64,000 nt of DNA from Priestia filamentosa (GCF_900177535.1 NZ_FXAJ01000002.1:372001-436000); one strand, 5' to 3'; counted from the stretch's first letter, positions 55,468 to 64,000 are shown. Notes: generated by a model not told the origin, from the sequence alone. Numbers and translations are program-made.

Positions 55468-56805
55468 ATGGGTACAATTCAAGCAGACTTAAATGAACTT
55501 AAAAATCTTGAACGAAAAACCAAAAATGCGAAAGCAAAAATAGATGCAATTCCAGGGCAGCTTAGTTTTTCCTTGTCAGGAGCCCTCTCTGAACTAAGTG
55601 GGGTATGGAATGGAGAACTAGAGGGCCTGCAGCAGGAATTGGAGAAGAGCATTCGGGAGTATAGTGAAGAGTTAGGTAGAGCAGAGCAAGTTGTTTCAAA
55701 GACGTATCAAGAATTAAAAGCAGCGGATGAAGCTCTTCTTCAGGCACTAGGGTTAGATAGTGAGATTGCTCCTCAAAAAACCTTCAAAGGAAAGACAGAA
55801 GGAGCAAGTGAGAAGAAAAAAGAGAAAGAAGAAGGAAATGCTTTTACACAATCGTTAAAAGGAATGGGTGATGGAGCAGGAGATGCTCTTTCAGATACAT
55901 GGGATGGGATTGTTTCTTTTGTGAAACATCCTGTAGACAGCACGGTTGATACAGTCAAAGGAGTCTATGAGGCAGGAAAGCATCCCATTCGTACTTATAA
56001 CACAGTAAAGGATGGGGTTGTTACTGCGGTAGATGAGAAACTTATTCACGGTGATGCTTATAGCCGCAGTCACTTTTTTTCTTATGCAGGGACAGAGATT
56101 GGACTTGCAGCTCTTGGAGACAAAGGAGCAGGTTTAGCTGTTAAAGGTGCAGGAGCAGTATCTAAAACAGCTAAGGGAATGAAGGAAGTTCATAAAGCAA
56201 CTGTGAAACAGAAGGTACCTACCTTAAAACCAACAACCGCAGGCGTAGCTGGGCGCCTACCTGTAAATACTTTAGAAACCGGCTATCTAGGCCGCTTTTT
56301 ACAGAATGCGAAGGATATGTATTGGAATTCTTCTGAAGTAACGGGAAATAGTGTTCTATATAAAAAAGAAGATTTACTTCCTACTTCGGCAGACATAGGA
56401 AAGAGCTCTCTTTTAGCTCCTGGCGGTGGGCTAATGGCTCATGAAGGAAAAAAGAAAGGTCATTTGATTGAAAGACATATAGACAAGACCGATGAACAAT
56501 TGTTACAAAGATTGAAAGAGGATAAAAAAATACCAAGTTCGTCTAGCTTTAAAGATAGGGCTACAGCTGAAAGAGTTGCAAATATAGTTTTAAATGATTC
56601 AAAAAATATTGATAAAATTCAAAAATGGCTTTCTAATCCCCATAGTAGGCCTACTTTAGCATTAAAATACAAGGGAGATGGAGAAATAATTGGTAGAAGT
56701 AGAGCGAGAAACTCAGAATTAGCAGAAGATGTTACAAAAGCAAGGATTGTATTAAAGAAAGGTAAAAATGGCAGTTTTATTGTTACAGGATATCCAGAAA
56801 AATAG
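55468..56805 (+). CDS. WXG-type polymorphic toxin with C-terminal RNase A-like domain
   Basis: A 445-residue secreted toxin. Residues 1-105 form a helical WXG100-like hairpin with a GVWNGE (WxG) turn, typical of type VII secretion substrates. The middle (about 130-240) is a glycine/alanine-rich pre-toxin linker found in Bacillus LXG/YobL-type proteins. The C-terminus (about 318-445) matches the CdiA-CT RNase A-like toxin family: GGGLMAHEG, GHLIERHIDKT, SSSSFKDRATAERVAN and a terminal VTGYP whose T-x-Y fits the family active site. It should cut RNA in neighbouring cells. The ATG at 55468 has AAAAAGGAG. No type VII secretion genes are in the window. Confidence 0.85.
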   Translation: MGTIQADLNELKNLERKTKNAKAKIDAIPGQLSFSLSGALSELSGVWNGELEGLQQELEKSIREYSEELGRAEQVVSKTYQELKAADEALLQALGLDSEIAPQKTFKGKTEGASEKKKEKEEGNAFTQSLKGMGDGAGDALSDTWDGIVSFVKHPVDSTVDTVKGVYEAGKHPIRTYNTVKDGVVTAVDEKLIHGDAYSRSHFFSYAGTEIGLAALGDKGAGLAVKGAGAVSKTAKGMKEVHKATVKQKVPTLKPTTAGVAGRLPVNTLETGYLGRFLQNAKDMYWNSSEVTGNSVLYKKEDLLPTSADIGKSSLLAPGGGLMAHEGKKKGHLIERHIDKTDEQLLQRLKEDKKIPSSSSFKDRATAERVANIVLNDSKNIDKIQKWLSNPHSRPTLALKYKGDGEIIGRSRARNSELAEDVTKARIVLKKGKNGSFIVTGYPEK

Positions 56806-56822
56806 GAAGGTGAGGAATTATA

Positions 56823-57128
56823 ATGAATGAAAGTTACGATTTCTTAGAAGAGTTAGAAGATTTTTTAGCTGGAACATTCCATCAAGATATTAGTTCTCCG
56901 GAGGAAGCATTAGATGAGTTTATAGAAGAAGCTAGTAAGGAATGTTTGCTGTTTACCATAAAGTATTGTGAAGAGTTTTTAAGTAGTGAATTAACAGAAC
57001 AGGAAAAGGAAAACATTATACAAAATAATGCAGATATTTATTTTCCAGCAATCGAACTAACTCCACTACAGTGGTTAAATCAATTAGTAAAGAAAATAAC
57101 AGAAGATGTAAAAATAAGATTATTTTAA
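56823..57128 (+). CDS. CdiI-type immunity protein to the RNase A-like toxin
   Basis: A 101-residue acidic protein starting 17 bases after the toxin stop codon. LEELEDFLAGTFHQDISSPEEALDEFIEEAS resembles the contact-dependent growth inhibition immunity family, whose members share a FHQD-type motif and neutralise nuclease toxins. The acidic surface suits binding a basic RNase. The pairing with the toxin is inferred from adjacency, same strand and family. A terminator follows directly. Confidence 0.82.
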   Translation: MNESYDFLEELEDFLAGTFHQDISSPEEALDEFIEEASKECLLFTIKYCEEFLSSELTEQEKENIIQNNADIYFPAIELTPLQWLNQLVKKITEDVKIRLF

Positions 57129-57131
57129 TGG

Positions 57132-57169
57132 AAAACCTTGATTAGCTAAATGCCTTTCAAGGTTTTTTA
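57132..57169 (+). terminator. Rho-independent terminator of the toxin-immunity pair
   Basis: AAAACCTTGA / TCAAGGTTTT 10-bp stem followed by a T-run. Confidence 0.85.
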
Positions 57170-57357
57170 TTTTTCTCTACATATTGGTTTGTATTGTCAA
57201 TCTAAATTATAAAGGGAATTTAACTAATACTTTAAAAGGTTATACCAGAGAGTTAACTTTTTAACACTGTTAGACAAGGTAGCCAGCGGAAAATATAATA
57301 CATCTAACAGTAATTAATGAACGGAGTTTAACAATAGGTAAAAGGGGATATTATAAG

Positions 57358-57471
57358 ATGGGATACGATTCTTTAATTAAAGCTTTCTATTATTACGATA
57401 AAGAAACATTACTATCGTTGTTTACTATTGAAGATGAAGAACTGTTCACAATATGTATAGATACTTTCTAA
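57358..57471 (+). pseudogene. Short ORF, possible immunity-gene remnant
   Basis: A 37-codon frame (MGYDSLIKAFYYYDK..., ending in TAA) preceded by AAAGGGGAT at about 8 bases. The terminator at 57546 would fit its original 3' end. It may be the truncated head of an immunity gene left by cassette exchange, or a genuine very small gene. I cannot name a family. Confidence 0.35.
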
Positions 57472-57545
57472 GAAGCTTTACAACTCCTCAGAATGAATAT
57501 GAAGAGCAGAATAGATAAAAAAATATACATTCAGTTCACATATAC

Positions 57546-57582
57546 AAAGCCCACTTTGATAGGAATCAAGGTGGGCTTTATA
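57546..57582 (+). terminator. Rho-independent terminator
   Basis: AAAGCCCAC / GTGGGCTTT 9-bp stem extended inside by TTGAT / ATCAA, with T residues following. Confidence 0.75.
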
Positions 57583-58021
57583 TTGGCCTTTGTTCATCAT
57601 AAACAATCATTAGAAGGGAGTATTATATTGGAGTATAGGATAGCGAGAAGTTCAGAAGTGCGGAACATTGCTTAAATCTACTAAATAAGTATTCCAAGAA
57701 TCTATGAATAAATCTAATAGTGAGTATGTAACCCCTGTAATAAATTTTCCTCCTTATTCACACACGAAAATGAGTGAAGAAGGCTATTTGAGCTCCCTCC
57801 TAGTCCCTTTTCTTTATTGCTTTACCCTCATCTACAAAGTAAGAACTACATTTTTATAATGAAAAGAGTCTATCTCAATTAGATGGCTTTTTTAAAAAAA
57901 AGCTTAATTAATGAGTTTTCAATTGTAAAAAAATGAATCTTAAGGAAAAAGTAAGAATTGCGTAAGAGAAAAGAGAACTTTGTTTTATATAATAAGAACA
58001 TAGGTTGAAAGGAGAGAGTAA

Positions 58022-58945
58022 ATGACATACATCTTAAAAACGAACCAACTTACAAAATCATTTAAAGGAAAAGAAGTTGTTTCTGGAGTTAATATGCATG
58101 TAAAAAAAGGGGAGATTTATGGATTTTTAGGTCCCAATGGCGCTGGTAAAACAACCATTATGAAAATGATTACTAATTTAATTAAACCAACAAGTGGGGA
58201 AATTGAGATTTTTGGTGAGAAACTGACAGAAACGTCATTTGAAGTTCTCAAGCGAATGGGAACTATTATTGAATATCCCATTTTCTATGACAACCTCACT
58301 GCTAAAGAAAATCTGTATTTTCATTGTGAATATATGGGATATTACGATAAGAAATCTATTGACCACGCTATCGAGCTTGTGAAACTCTATAATATCGAAA
58401 ATAAAAAAGTTAAAGAGTTTTCATTAGGGATGAAACAAAGATTAGGAATTGCTCGAGCTATCTCAACGAAACCGGAACTTCTAGTTTTAGATGAGCCAAT
58501 CAATGGACTAGATCCTATCGGTATAAAAGAACTAAGAGACCTTTTTAAATTACTTTGTAGAGAGTATGGAATCACATTATTAGTTTCTAGCCATATTCTA
58601 GCCGAGATGGAACAGATGTCAGATACGGTTGGTATTATACAAAACGGCAAGTTAATCAAAGAAGTCTCTATGAAGAGTATTAACGGAAAGCAAACAGAGT
58701 ATATAGAAGTGAAAGTTCAAAATGTAAAGAAAGCCATGTATATTTTAGAGCAAGAGTTAGGAATAAGAAACTTTAAAATTATTGGTGAACAGATCATCCG
58801 TATTTATGAAACCGTTTTGCCTCAGCAAGAAATCTCTAAAGTATTTGTTATGAATGATATTGGAATAGAAAGTATTAATAAAAAACATAGTTCATTAGAA
58901 GAGTATTTCTTAAGTTCAATGAATGGGGAAGGAATAAGCGTTTAA
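58022..58945 (+). CDS. ABC transporter ATP-binding protein (BcrA-type)
   Basis: A 307-residue ATPase with GPNGAGKTT (Walker A, near residue 40), the FSLGMKQRLGIARA signature and LLVLDEPINGLDP (Walker B). The C-terminal extension of about 90 residues is typical of BcrA and lantibiotic-immunity F proteins. It energises the permease encoded 119 bases downstream. The context (permease, DUF4097 protein, response regulator, kinase) points to export of or resistance to a peptide antibiotic. Whether it protects against the product of the nearby cluster is unknown. AAGGAGAGAG ribosome binding site. Confidence 0.9.
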   Translation: MTYILKTNQLTKSFKGKEVVSGVNMHVKKGEIYGFLGPNGAGKTTIMKMITNLIKPTSGEIEIFGEKLTETSFEVLKRMGTIIEYPIFYDNLTAKENLYFHCEYMGYYDKKSIDHAIELVKLYNIENKKVKEFSLGMKQRLGIARAISTKPELLVLDEPINGLDPIGIKELRDLFKLLCREYGITLLVSSHILAEMEQMSDTVGIIQNGKLIKEVSMKSINGKQTEYIEVKVQNVKKAMYILEQELGIRNFKIIGEQIIRIYETVLPQQEISKVFVMNDIGIESINKKHSSLEEYFLSSMNGEGISV

Positions 58946-59064
58946 TCCAGTTAGGTTACCCTATACTGAAATTTTGTATAAGTGTTTTTACTAGGGTTTA
59001 TCTTTTTAAACTTAAGAAGCCTTAGATAGAGTATCTTAAATTCCACTACTGGGGGCTATTTAAA

Positions 59065-59769
59065 ATGTTAAAACTTATGAAGTTGGAGTATCAGAAACAT
59101 CACTTGTCACAGTATTTTAAAATAGTAGCAATTTGGATTTTAATTATCTTTGGATTGGTTGCTCTTATGGGCTGGGGATCTAGAAAGGAAATAGAGCCTA
59201 TGTTTCCGACTTACACAGATTTTATGACTTTAACTAATATCTTTATTCGAATTGTATTTATCACGTTCTCCGCTGTACTTTTATCTCGTTTAGTTATTGA
59301 TGAATATAAAAATAAAACCATTCATTTGCTATTTACTTATCCTTTACAAAGAAAAAAGTTAATTCAAGCTAAATTACTTATTGTATTAATCTTCTGTTTT
59401 GTAAGTATTGTTATGGCTACTTTTGTTATTAGTTTGTTAATTTTCTTCGTCAGTCCACATTTATATTTAGTTGAGAACCCTGTTAAGATGAATGAAATTA
59501 TTTCTACTATACCCTCAACTCTTATTAACGCTGTTATGATGGCTGGTATAAGTCTAATTCCTTTATTTTTTGGGATGAGAAAGAAATCTACTGCCGCTAC
59601 AATTACTTGGGCTGTCATAATTGGTCTCTTGATTAACTCGACGGTTTCCACTGGGGGAGAGGAATTTAGTTTAAGTCAGTTCATCGTCATTCCTACTACA
59701 CTATGTTTATTTGGGCTTTTAATTGGCTACCTCTCTTATCGCAAAGTGGATAAAATTGATGTGCTATAA
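59065..59769 (+). CDS. ABC-2 type permease of the BcrA-type transporter
   Basis: A 234-residue membrane protein with six predicted helices and the SRLVIDEYKNKTIHLLFTYPLQRKKLIQAK motif characteristic of BcrB/SpaE-type permeases. It follows the ATPase gene on the same strand and is the evident partner. Peptide-antibiotic resistance is the usual family role. An ATG start after GGGGGC is acceptable. Confidence 0.85.
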   Translation: MLKLMKLEYQKHHLSQYFKIVAIWILIIFGLVALMGWGSRKEIEPMFPTYTDFMTLTNIFIRIVFITFSAVLLSRLVIDEYKNKTIHLLFTYPLQRKKLIQAKLLIVLIFCFVSIVMATFVISLLIFFVSPHLYLVENPVKMNEIISTIPSTLINAVMMAGISLIPLFFGMRKKSTAATITWAVIIGLLINSTVSTGGEEFSLSQFIVIPTTLCLFGLLIGYLSYRKVDKIDVL

Positions 59770-59814
59770 ATAAGAACATAATGACTTTTACCATCTAATC
59801 AGGAGGGAAGAGAA

Positions 59815-60687
59815 GTGAAAAAAGTTATCGGAACTGTTGCAGCACTTGCTGTTATTGGATTGGTTGCTTTGGGTGTCTATACATATAGTGCAGAGGCAAA
59901 AAGTTTTAAAAAAAGTAAATCTTATAGTGCAGAGAATATTGAAACACTAGAAGTATATAGTGATTCATGGGATGTAAGGGTTCAAGAGAGTAGTTCAAAC
60001 AAAGTAACGGTTTCTGCTAAAGGTAAACAAAAAGAGGATAATCCTGTTACATTCAAAAGGGATGGAGCAGCGCTAATCATTAAACAAAAAGATGAAGGAA
60101 ACGCTGGCTTTTTAGGCGGTTTTACTTTTGGGAAGAAAGGCACCGTTTATATTAATCTCCCCAAAGGAGGCGTAAACAATATTGAATTAACTAATAAAGA
60201 TGGCAATATAGAAATGAGTGGAATTTCAACTCATCATATTGGAGTGAAAAACAAGGCTGGGGATGGGGAAATTAAAGGTGTTTCGGCCACTACAGGGAAG
60301 TTTGTATCTGAGGATGGAGCATTAAGGGTTGAAGATAGTTCTGTTGAAAAGTTAAATATAACGTCTACAAGCGGTGATAGCTATATGAAAGATATCAGTA
60401 ATTCTAAGATAAGAGTTACTTCAAAAGATGGAGTAGTTTCAATTAAGGATATAAATGAAGGAAAATCCTTAGGGGTAGATACTGAATCAGGTGATATTGA
60501 AGTTTCTTATAAAAAGGCTCCAACTTCCCTAGCAGTTGCTGCTAAGAGTAAATCTGATATAACGATTAATCTTGATAGACTGAAGAAAAGTAAGAATACT
60601 AAGGAACTGAAAAAAGGTAAAATTGGCGAGGGAACTAATAAGTTGAATCTATCAAGTGAGGATGGAGCGATAAACGTAGCAAACTAA
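59815..60687 (+). CDS. DUF4097-domain secreted or membrane-anchored protein
   Basis: A 290-residue protein with an N-terminal hydrophobic signal/anchor (about 3-24, ending AEAKS). It is followed by a repetitive beta-rich domain of DUF4097 type, with recurring units such as NIELTNKDGNIEMSGIS, KAGDGEIKGVS and STSGDSYMKDIS (about 110-240). Such right-handed beta-helix-like proteins often accompany ABC/two-component resistance loci and lia-like stress systems. No lipobox cysteine is seen. The GTG start follows AGGAGGG. Function at the cell surface is inferred. Confidence 0.8.
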   Translation: MKKVIGTVAALAVIGLVALGVYTYSAEAKSFKKSKSYSAENIETLEVYSDSWDVRVQESSSNKVTVSAKGKQKEDNPVTFKRDGAALIIKQKDEGNAGFLGGFTFGKKGTVYINLPKGGVNNIELTNKDGNIEMSGISTHHIGVKNKAGDGEIKGVSATTGKFVSEDGALRVEDSSVEKLNITSTSGDSYMKDISNSKIRVTSKDGVVSIKDINEGKSLGVDTESGDIEVSYKKAPTSLAVAAKSKSDITINLDRLKKSKNTKELKKGKIGEGTNKLNLSSEDGAINVAN

Positions 60688-60755
60688 CGGTTAAGAAGTT
60701 TGTGAATTAAATACTGATATGAAAGAGTTTGTTAAGATAAAGAGAACAACACTAG

Positions 60756-60796
60756 GCAACCATTTTTCGCTACTGCAGGGAAGAATGGTTGCTTTG
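60756..60796 (+). terminator. Rho-independent terminator
   Basis: GCAACCATTTTTC (60756-60768) pairs with GAAGAATGGTTGC (60780-60792), one mismatch, followed by TTTG. It separates the ABC/DUF4097 unit from the two-component genes. The rest of 60688-60947 shows nothing else. Confidence 0.8.
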
Positions 60797-60947
60797 TTTA
60801 TTTGGATTTTAAATAACAACTTATGAAATATATAATAATTTTAGATAAAAAAGGTTTATAATGAAATTAAGATAATTGTTAAAAAATGGGTGTTTATGAT
60901 GAAAAAAGAATATTAATCTATATAAAAGATTTGAGGAGTGGAAAACT

Positions 60948-61664
60948 TTGAGTCACAGAATATTAATTGTAGAAGACGATCCGTTTATAAGCGATATGGT
61001 TAATGAGAGTTTAACAAAGGAAGGGTTTGAAGTTACAGCGGCTTTTGATGGGGAAGAAGCTTTGGAGATATTAAACACCCAAACATTTGACGTTATATTA
61101 CTTGATCTTATGCTGCCGAAAATAGATGGTATGGAATGTCTAAGGATGATTCGTTCTAAAAGTATGGTTCCCGTTCTTATTATGTCTGCAAAAGATGAAG
61201 ATGTAGATAAAGCACTTGGCCTTGGCCTTGGAGCTGATGATTATATTGCCAAACCTTTTTCTATGCTCGAAGTAGTAGCTAGAATTAAGGCAACAATTAG
61301 AAGAGAGAGACACTATAAGAGTTCCCAAGCACCAAAGGCAGGAAAGGATGAAAGAAAAAACAAGATTGTGAGAATAGGAGACTTGAGTATTAATATCGAG
61401 GGGTTTACTGTGAAAAAACTCGATAAAAAGATTAATCTTACGGCAAAAGAATTTAACATCTTAAAACTACTTGTTTCCAATCCTTCGCAGGTGTATACCA
61501 AGTCTCAGCTTTATAGGGCTGTATGGGAAGATGACTATCACGGAGATGAGAATGTAATTAATGTTCATATTAGACGACTTAGGGAGAAAATTGAGGACAA
61601 TCCATCTCATCCGAATTACATAACGACGTTGTGGGGGATTGGTTATAAGTTAGGGGATTTTTAA
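60948..61664 (+). CDS. OmpR/PhoB-family response regulator
   Basis: A 238-residue response regulator. The receiver domain has D53 in ILLDLMLPKIDG and the conserved lysine in YIAKPFS. The winged-helix domain ends in TTLWGIGYKLGDF. A TTG start follows GAGGAGTGG. The kinase gene begins 1 base after its stop. It probably controls the BcrA-type transporter operon upstream, as in other peptide-antibiotic sensing loci. Confidence 0.93.
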   Translation: MSHRILIVEDDPFISDMVNESLTKEGFEVTAAFDGEEALEILNTQTFDVILLDLMLPKIDGMECLRMIRSKSMVPVLIMSAKDEDVDKALGLGLGADDYIAKPFSMLEVVARIKATIRRERHYKSSQAPKAGKDERKNKIVRIGDLSINIEGFTVKKLDKKINLTAKEFNILKLLVSNPSQVYTKSQLYRAVWEDDYHGDENVINVHIRRLREKIEDNPSHPNYITTLWGIGYKLGDF

Positions 61665-61665
61665 A

Positions 61666-62601
61666 ATGTTTTATCTGTTGATCATCTTATTAATGTGTTC
61701 TGTAGGTATAAATACCATTCTTTTCCGAAGTCGAGTAAATCAAAGAGCAGAAGTTAAATACATAAGGAATAAGCTTGAAAAAATTGTTAGTGAAGAAACA
61801 GGCGAGAGATTATTGCTTTACACGAACGATAAATATATAAAATCCTTGTTAATACAAATAAATCGTCTTCTAGACCACAATCAAAAGGTCATAGGGAATT
61901 ATAACAGTATAGAACTTTCAATGAGGAAGATGCTATCCAATATTTCCCACGATTTAAAGACGCCTCTAACCGTTATTCTAGGTTATATTGAGATTATAAA
62001 TAATGATAAAAACTTAACGCAAGAAAAGATTATGAATTTATTAAAAACTGTTAATTTAAAAACTGTAGAAGTCTTAGAGTTAATAAACCGCTTTTTTGAA
62101 CTTGTAAAACTAGAGTCCGGAGATAAAAAATTAAGCTCTTCGAGAATTGATATATGTGAGATTAGCCGCAAAGTCATATTGGACTATTACGAAATTTTAA
62201 TAAATAAGGAATTCGAGGTCGTGATTGATATACCAGAAGAACCTGTCTTTGTTAGCGGAGATGAAGATGCTATTGAGAGGGTTCTAAATAATTTGATTTC
62301 TAATGCTGTTCAATATGGAACGGATGGTAAAATGATTGGTTTAAAGATTAGCATAACGGAACAGGATGTTTGTGTAGAAGTGTCAGACAAAGGAAAAGGG
62401 ATAAATGAATCACATAAAGATCGAGTCTTTGAACGTATGTATACCTTGGAGGACTCAAGAAATACCCATTACCAAGGAAGTGGATTAGGACTAACTATTA
62501 CTAAAAGGTTAGTAGAGAAAATGGGAGGAAGTATATTTTTAAATAGTATACCCTTTGAAAAGACAACTTTTACGGTATGTCTAAAACGCCTTAAGTTTTA
62601 G
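61666..62601 (+). CDS. Histidine kinase with a single N-terminal membrane helix
   Basis: A 311-residue kinase with one hydrophobic helix (about 2-20), a short cytoplasmic linker, the H-box with H95 in NISHDLKTPLT, and the ATPase motifs NLISNAVQYG, DKGKGI and GSGLGLTIT. It has no extracellular sensor domain, so it is of the type that senses through a membrane partner, often the adjacent ABC transporter. Start ATG directly follows the regulator stop. Confidence 0.9.
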   Translation: MFYLLIILLMCSVGINTILFRSRVNQRAEVKYIRNKLEKIVSEETGERLLLYTNDKYIKSLLIQINRLLDHNQKVIGNYNSIELSMRKMLSNISHDLKTPLTVILGYIEIINNDKNLTQEKIMNLLKTVNLKTVEVLELINRFFELVKLESGDKKLSSSRIDICEISRKVILDYYEILINKEFEVVIDIPEEPVFVSGDEDAIERVLNNLISNAVQYGTDGKMIGLKISITEQDVCVEVSDKGKGINESHKDRVFERMYTLEDSRNTHYQGSGLGLTITKRLVEKMGGSIFLNSIPFEKTTFTVCLKRLKF

Positions 62602-62880
62602 GAATGGAAAATGATGAGGAGCCTTTATCAAAGGCAACTTATTTTTTAGTATTAATTACACTTTATATAAGGAAAGACCTTCTCATGAATAGGGTAAGTA
62701 TATTTAGAGGTGCCAACATATTTGAAAAAGCGTTGCTACTATTAGAATATGATACTTAACATCTTTTTCATGAATTTTAGATATCATTTCATAAGGCAAG
62801 AGGCTAGTCTGAAAGGTGAGGTAATCGGAAATAAGAGAAAGTAAATAAGTATCTCTGTATTTAAAAGGAGGTAATAGGAT
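62602..62880. other. Intergenic region
   Basis: 279 bases. A small hairpin GCCTTT-ATCA-AAGGC (62621-62635) followed by ATTTTTT may end the two-component operon. No gene is supported. Confidence 0.4.
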
Positions 62881-63744
62881 TTGAGTCCTAAAGCTATAGA
62901 AAAGCTTATATTTGCTCTAGTAGGAATTCTTCTTGCCTTATTTCTTTTTGCTTGGAATCCTATGGGACTATCCACCTCAACTAGTAGATGGATTATAGTA
63001 GGTTATATAGTTTTGTATGCTATTTATGGACTTATAATAGATATTATTAGATCAAAAAAAAGGAGGAAAAGGTTAGATTGTCCCTCCTTTTATGTTATTA
63101 TATGTTTGTGGTATATTTTTACATTAACTATAATACTTTCCTTAGTATTAGTTAGTACATATACCAAGTATCATCAAATTATATTTAGGATGGTGATAAA
63201 ATTGGGGATTAGCTCGATTTTTTTACTAGGCATGATTGGAATTATGCTTTTATTAGTCTTTAGACGAAAAGTGCTTTCTTTGATAAAACAAGAAAGCAGA
63301 TTGGTAAAAAGTCTACAACAAAAATCTTGGTTTCATAATCCATATTCAAGCGGCCTTGTATTGTTTTCATGGAATACTTTGATGACAGCTATTGTGGCTT
63401 TGTTGATCTTTGCACTTATGATGACAGAAATTTATATTCCTTATCTACACATTGTGATTTTTGGATTAGGGACACTAGCATGCATTCTGGCGTGGGCAAC
63501 GTTTAGTGCAGCTTGGATTGGTTCTAAGAAAAGTCGACTTACAATGGCTAGTATCGGAAGTAGCTTTTATGTGCTATTAGGTATGTATGGATTATATGAA
63601 TTCCTTACTTTAAAACCTTCTTATCCTGGAGAAGACGTATTCATGGCTGCTTTAGGCTTTATGGGTATTATGGTGGTTGCTGCGGTAGCGTTGATGACTT
63701 GTTTCTTATTTATTGGATTTCAACAGAAGAGAGCAGCACATTAA
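62881..63744 (+). CDS. Uncharacterised polytopic membrane protein
   Basis: A 287-residue protein with about eight transmembrane helices: two near 10-50, pairs around 70-95 and 105-130, and four in the C-terminal half. A short basic loop RSKKRRKRL lies near residue 60. The TTG start follows AAAGGAGG. No family is recognised. It may extend the adjacent resistance locus, but it has its own terminator. Confidence 0.7.
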   Translation: MSPKAIEKLIFALVGILLALFLFAWNPMGLSTSTSRWIIVGYIVLYAIYGLIIDIIRSKKRRKRLDCPSFYVIICLWYIFTLTIILSLVLVSTYTKYHQIIFRMVIKLGISSIFLLGMIGIMLLLVFRRKVLSLIKQESRLVKSLQQKSWFHNPYSSGLVLFSWNTLMTAIVALLIFALMMTEIYIPYLHIVIFGLGTLACILAWATFSAAWIGSKKSRLTMASIGSSFYVLLGMYGLYEFLTLKPSYPGEDVFMAALGFMGIMVVAAVALMTCFLFIGFQQKRAAH

Positions 63745-63756
63745 TGTACTAAAGAG

Positions 63757-63787
63757 AAAAGGGACTCTAACGTGGAGTCCCTTTTTG
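63757..63787 (+). terminator. Rho-independent terminator
   Basis: AAAAGGGACTC / GAGTCCCTTTT stem with a 7-base loop and T-run. The remaining 213 bases of the window contain no complete gene. A GGGGG at 63983 followed by TTG at the last bases may be the start of the next one. Confidence 0.88.
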
Positions 63788-64000
63788 TATCTAAAGATCC
63801 TTTATTTGTATAGCTAGTCTATTCTAAAAATACTGTGTTCTCTCATTAAATCTAAGAGCGGGGGAATACAATATTAAAATAAATGTTGCTTTTGTAAAAC
63901 TAGTGCGAAAAATAAGTCTCTTCATTTAATAAATAATGATCCACATATGGTATTATTTTTCTATATCATGTAAAAGAGTTTATGGGGGTTATTTACTTGC

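Larger units (their letters stand above)
57129..58021. other. Long, mostly non-coding stretch after the toxin genes
   Basis: About 890 bases with two terminator hairpins (57132-57169 and 57546-57582) and a 37-codon frame at 57358-57471 listed separately. The rest has no ribosome binding site with a convincing gene. The spacing and the leftover terminator suggest decayed immunity or toxin cassettes. Confidence 0.45.

Noticed and set aside
57493-57675. A 60-codon frame after the toxin genes.
   Set aside because: It reads straight through a terminator hairpin and lacks a ribosome binding site and any recognisable composition.

Overview
The window looks like the chromosome of a low-GC Bacillaceae bacterium, perhaps Priestia or Bacillus. 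The reasons are strong AGGAGG-type ribosome binding sites, frequent GTG/TTG starts, a family I.4 Bacillus lipase, an SdpR/SdpI pair, a pssA-dedA operon and a WXG-type polymorphic toxin. No rRNA, tRNA, CRISPR array, transposase or integrase was seen. The species call is an inference.

Positions 1-2916 hold an ABC permease with a two-component system. Positions 3033-19654 are mostly short, terminator-bounded housekeeping and accessory units: an HD hydrolase, a DHDPS-like aldolase, a CPBP protease, marR-pssA-dedA, a secreted lipase, sdpRI, an RpiR regulator next to a GH1 6-phospho-beta-glucosidase, a chloramphenicol acetyltransferase with a leader-peptide attenuator, a nucleotidyltransferase, an iron alcohol dehydrogenase and cysQ. 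This stretch ends in a run of small immunity-type genes at 17518-19654.

Positions 21009-54697 are a hybrid NRPS/PKS biosynthetic cluster and the main interest of the window. A divergent Sfp-type phosphopantetheinyl transferase faces a 33-kb set of co-directional genes: a serine hydrolase, a fatty acid desaturase, a type II thioesterase, NRPS-1 (partial C-A-T-C-A-T), a PKS (KS-AT-ACP-R), NRPS-2 (C-A-T-E), a peptidase/ABC-transporter fusion and NRPS-3 (C-A-T-E-C-A-T-C-A-T-C). NRPS-2 carries a textbook Asn specificity code and an epimerase. The transporter begins with a ClbP/XcnG/ZmaM-like periplasm-facing serine peptidase. Together they match the N-acyl-D-Asn prodrug strategy known from colibactin, xenocoumacin and zwittermicin. 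Domain logic implies the order NRPS-2, NRPS-3, NRPS-1, PKS, which differs from gene order. NRPS-3 ends with an unpaired complete C domain, NRPS-1 starts with only the C-terminal half of one, and the only chain-releasing domain is the reductase at the end of the PKS. The predicted precursor is acyl-D-Asn / D-Orn-like / X / Asp / Y / Gln / malonate, released by reduction and unmasked during export. I do not recognise this combination as a described product.

Positions 54923-57128 return to the toxin-immunity theme, with a WXG-type polymorphic toxin carrying an RNase A-like C-terminus and its CdiI-type immunity protein. The cluster therefore sits between two blocks of toxin-immunity genes. Positions 58022-63744 hold a BcrA-type ABC transporter, a DUF4097 protein and a second two-component system, a layout typical of peptide-antibiotic sensing and resistance.
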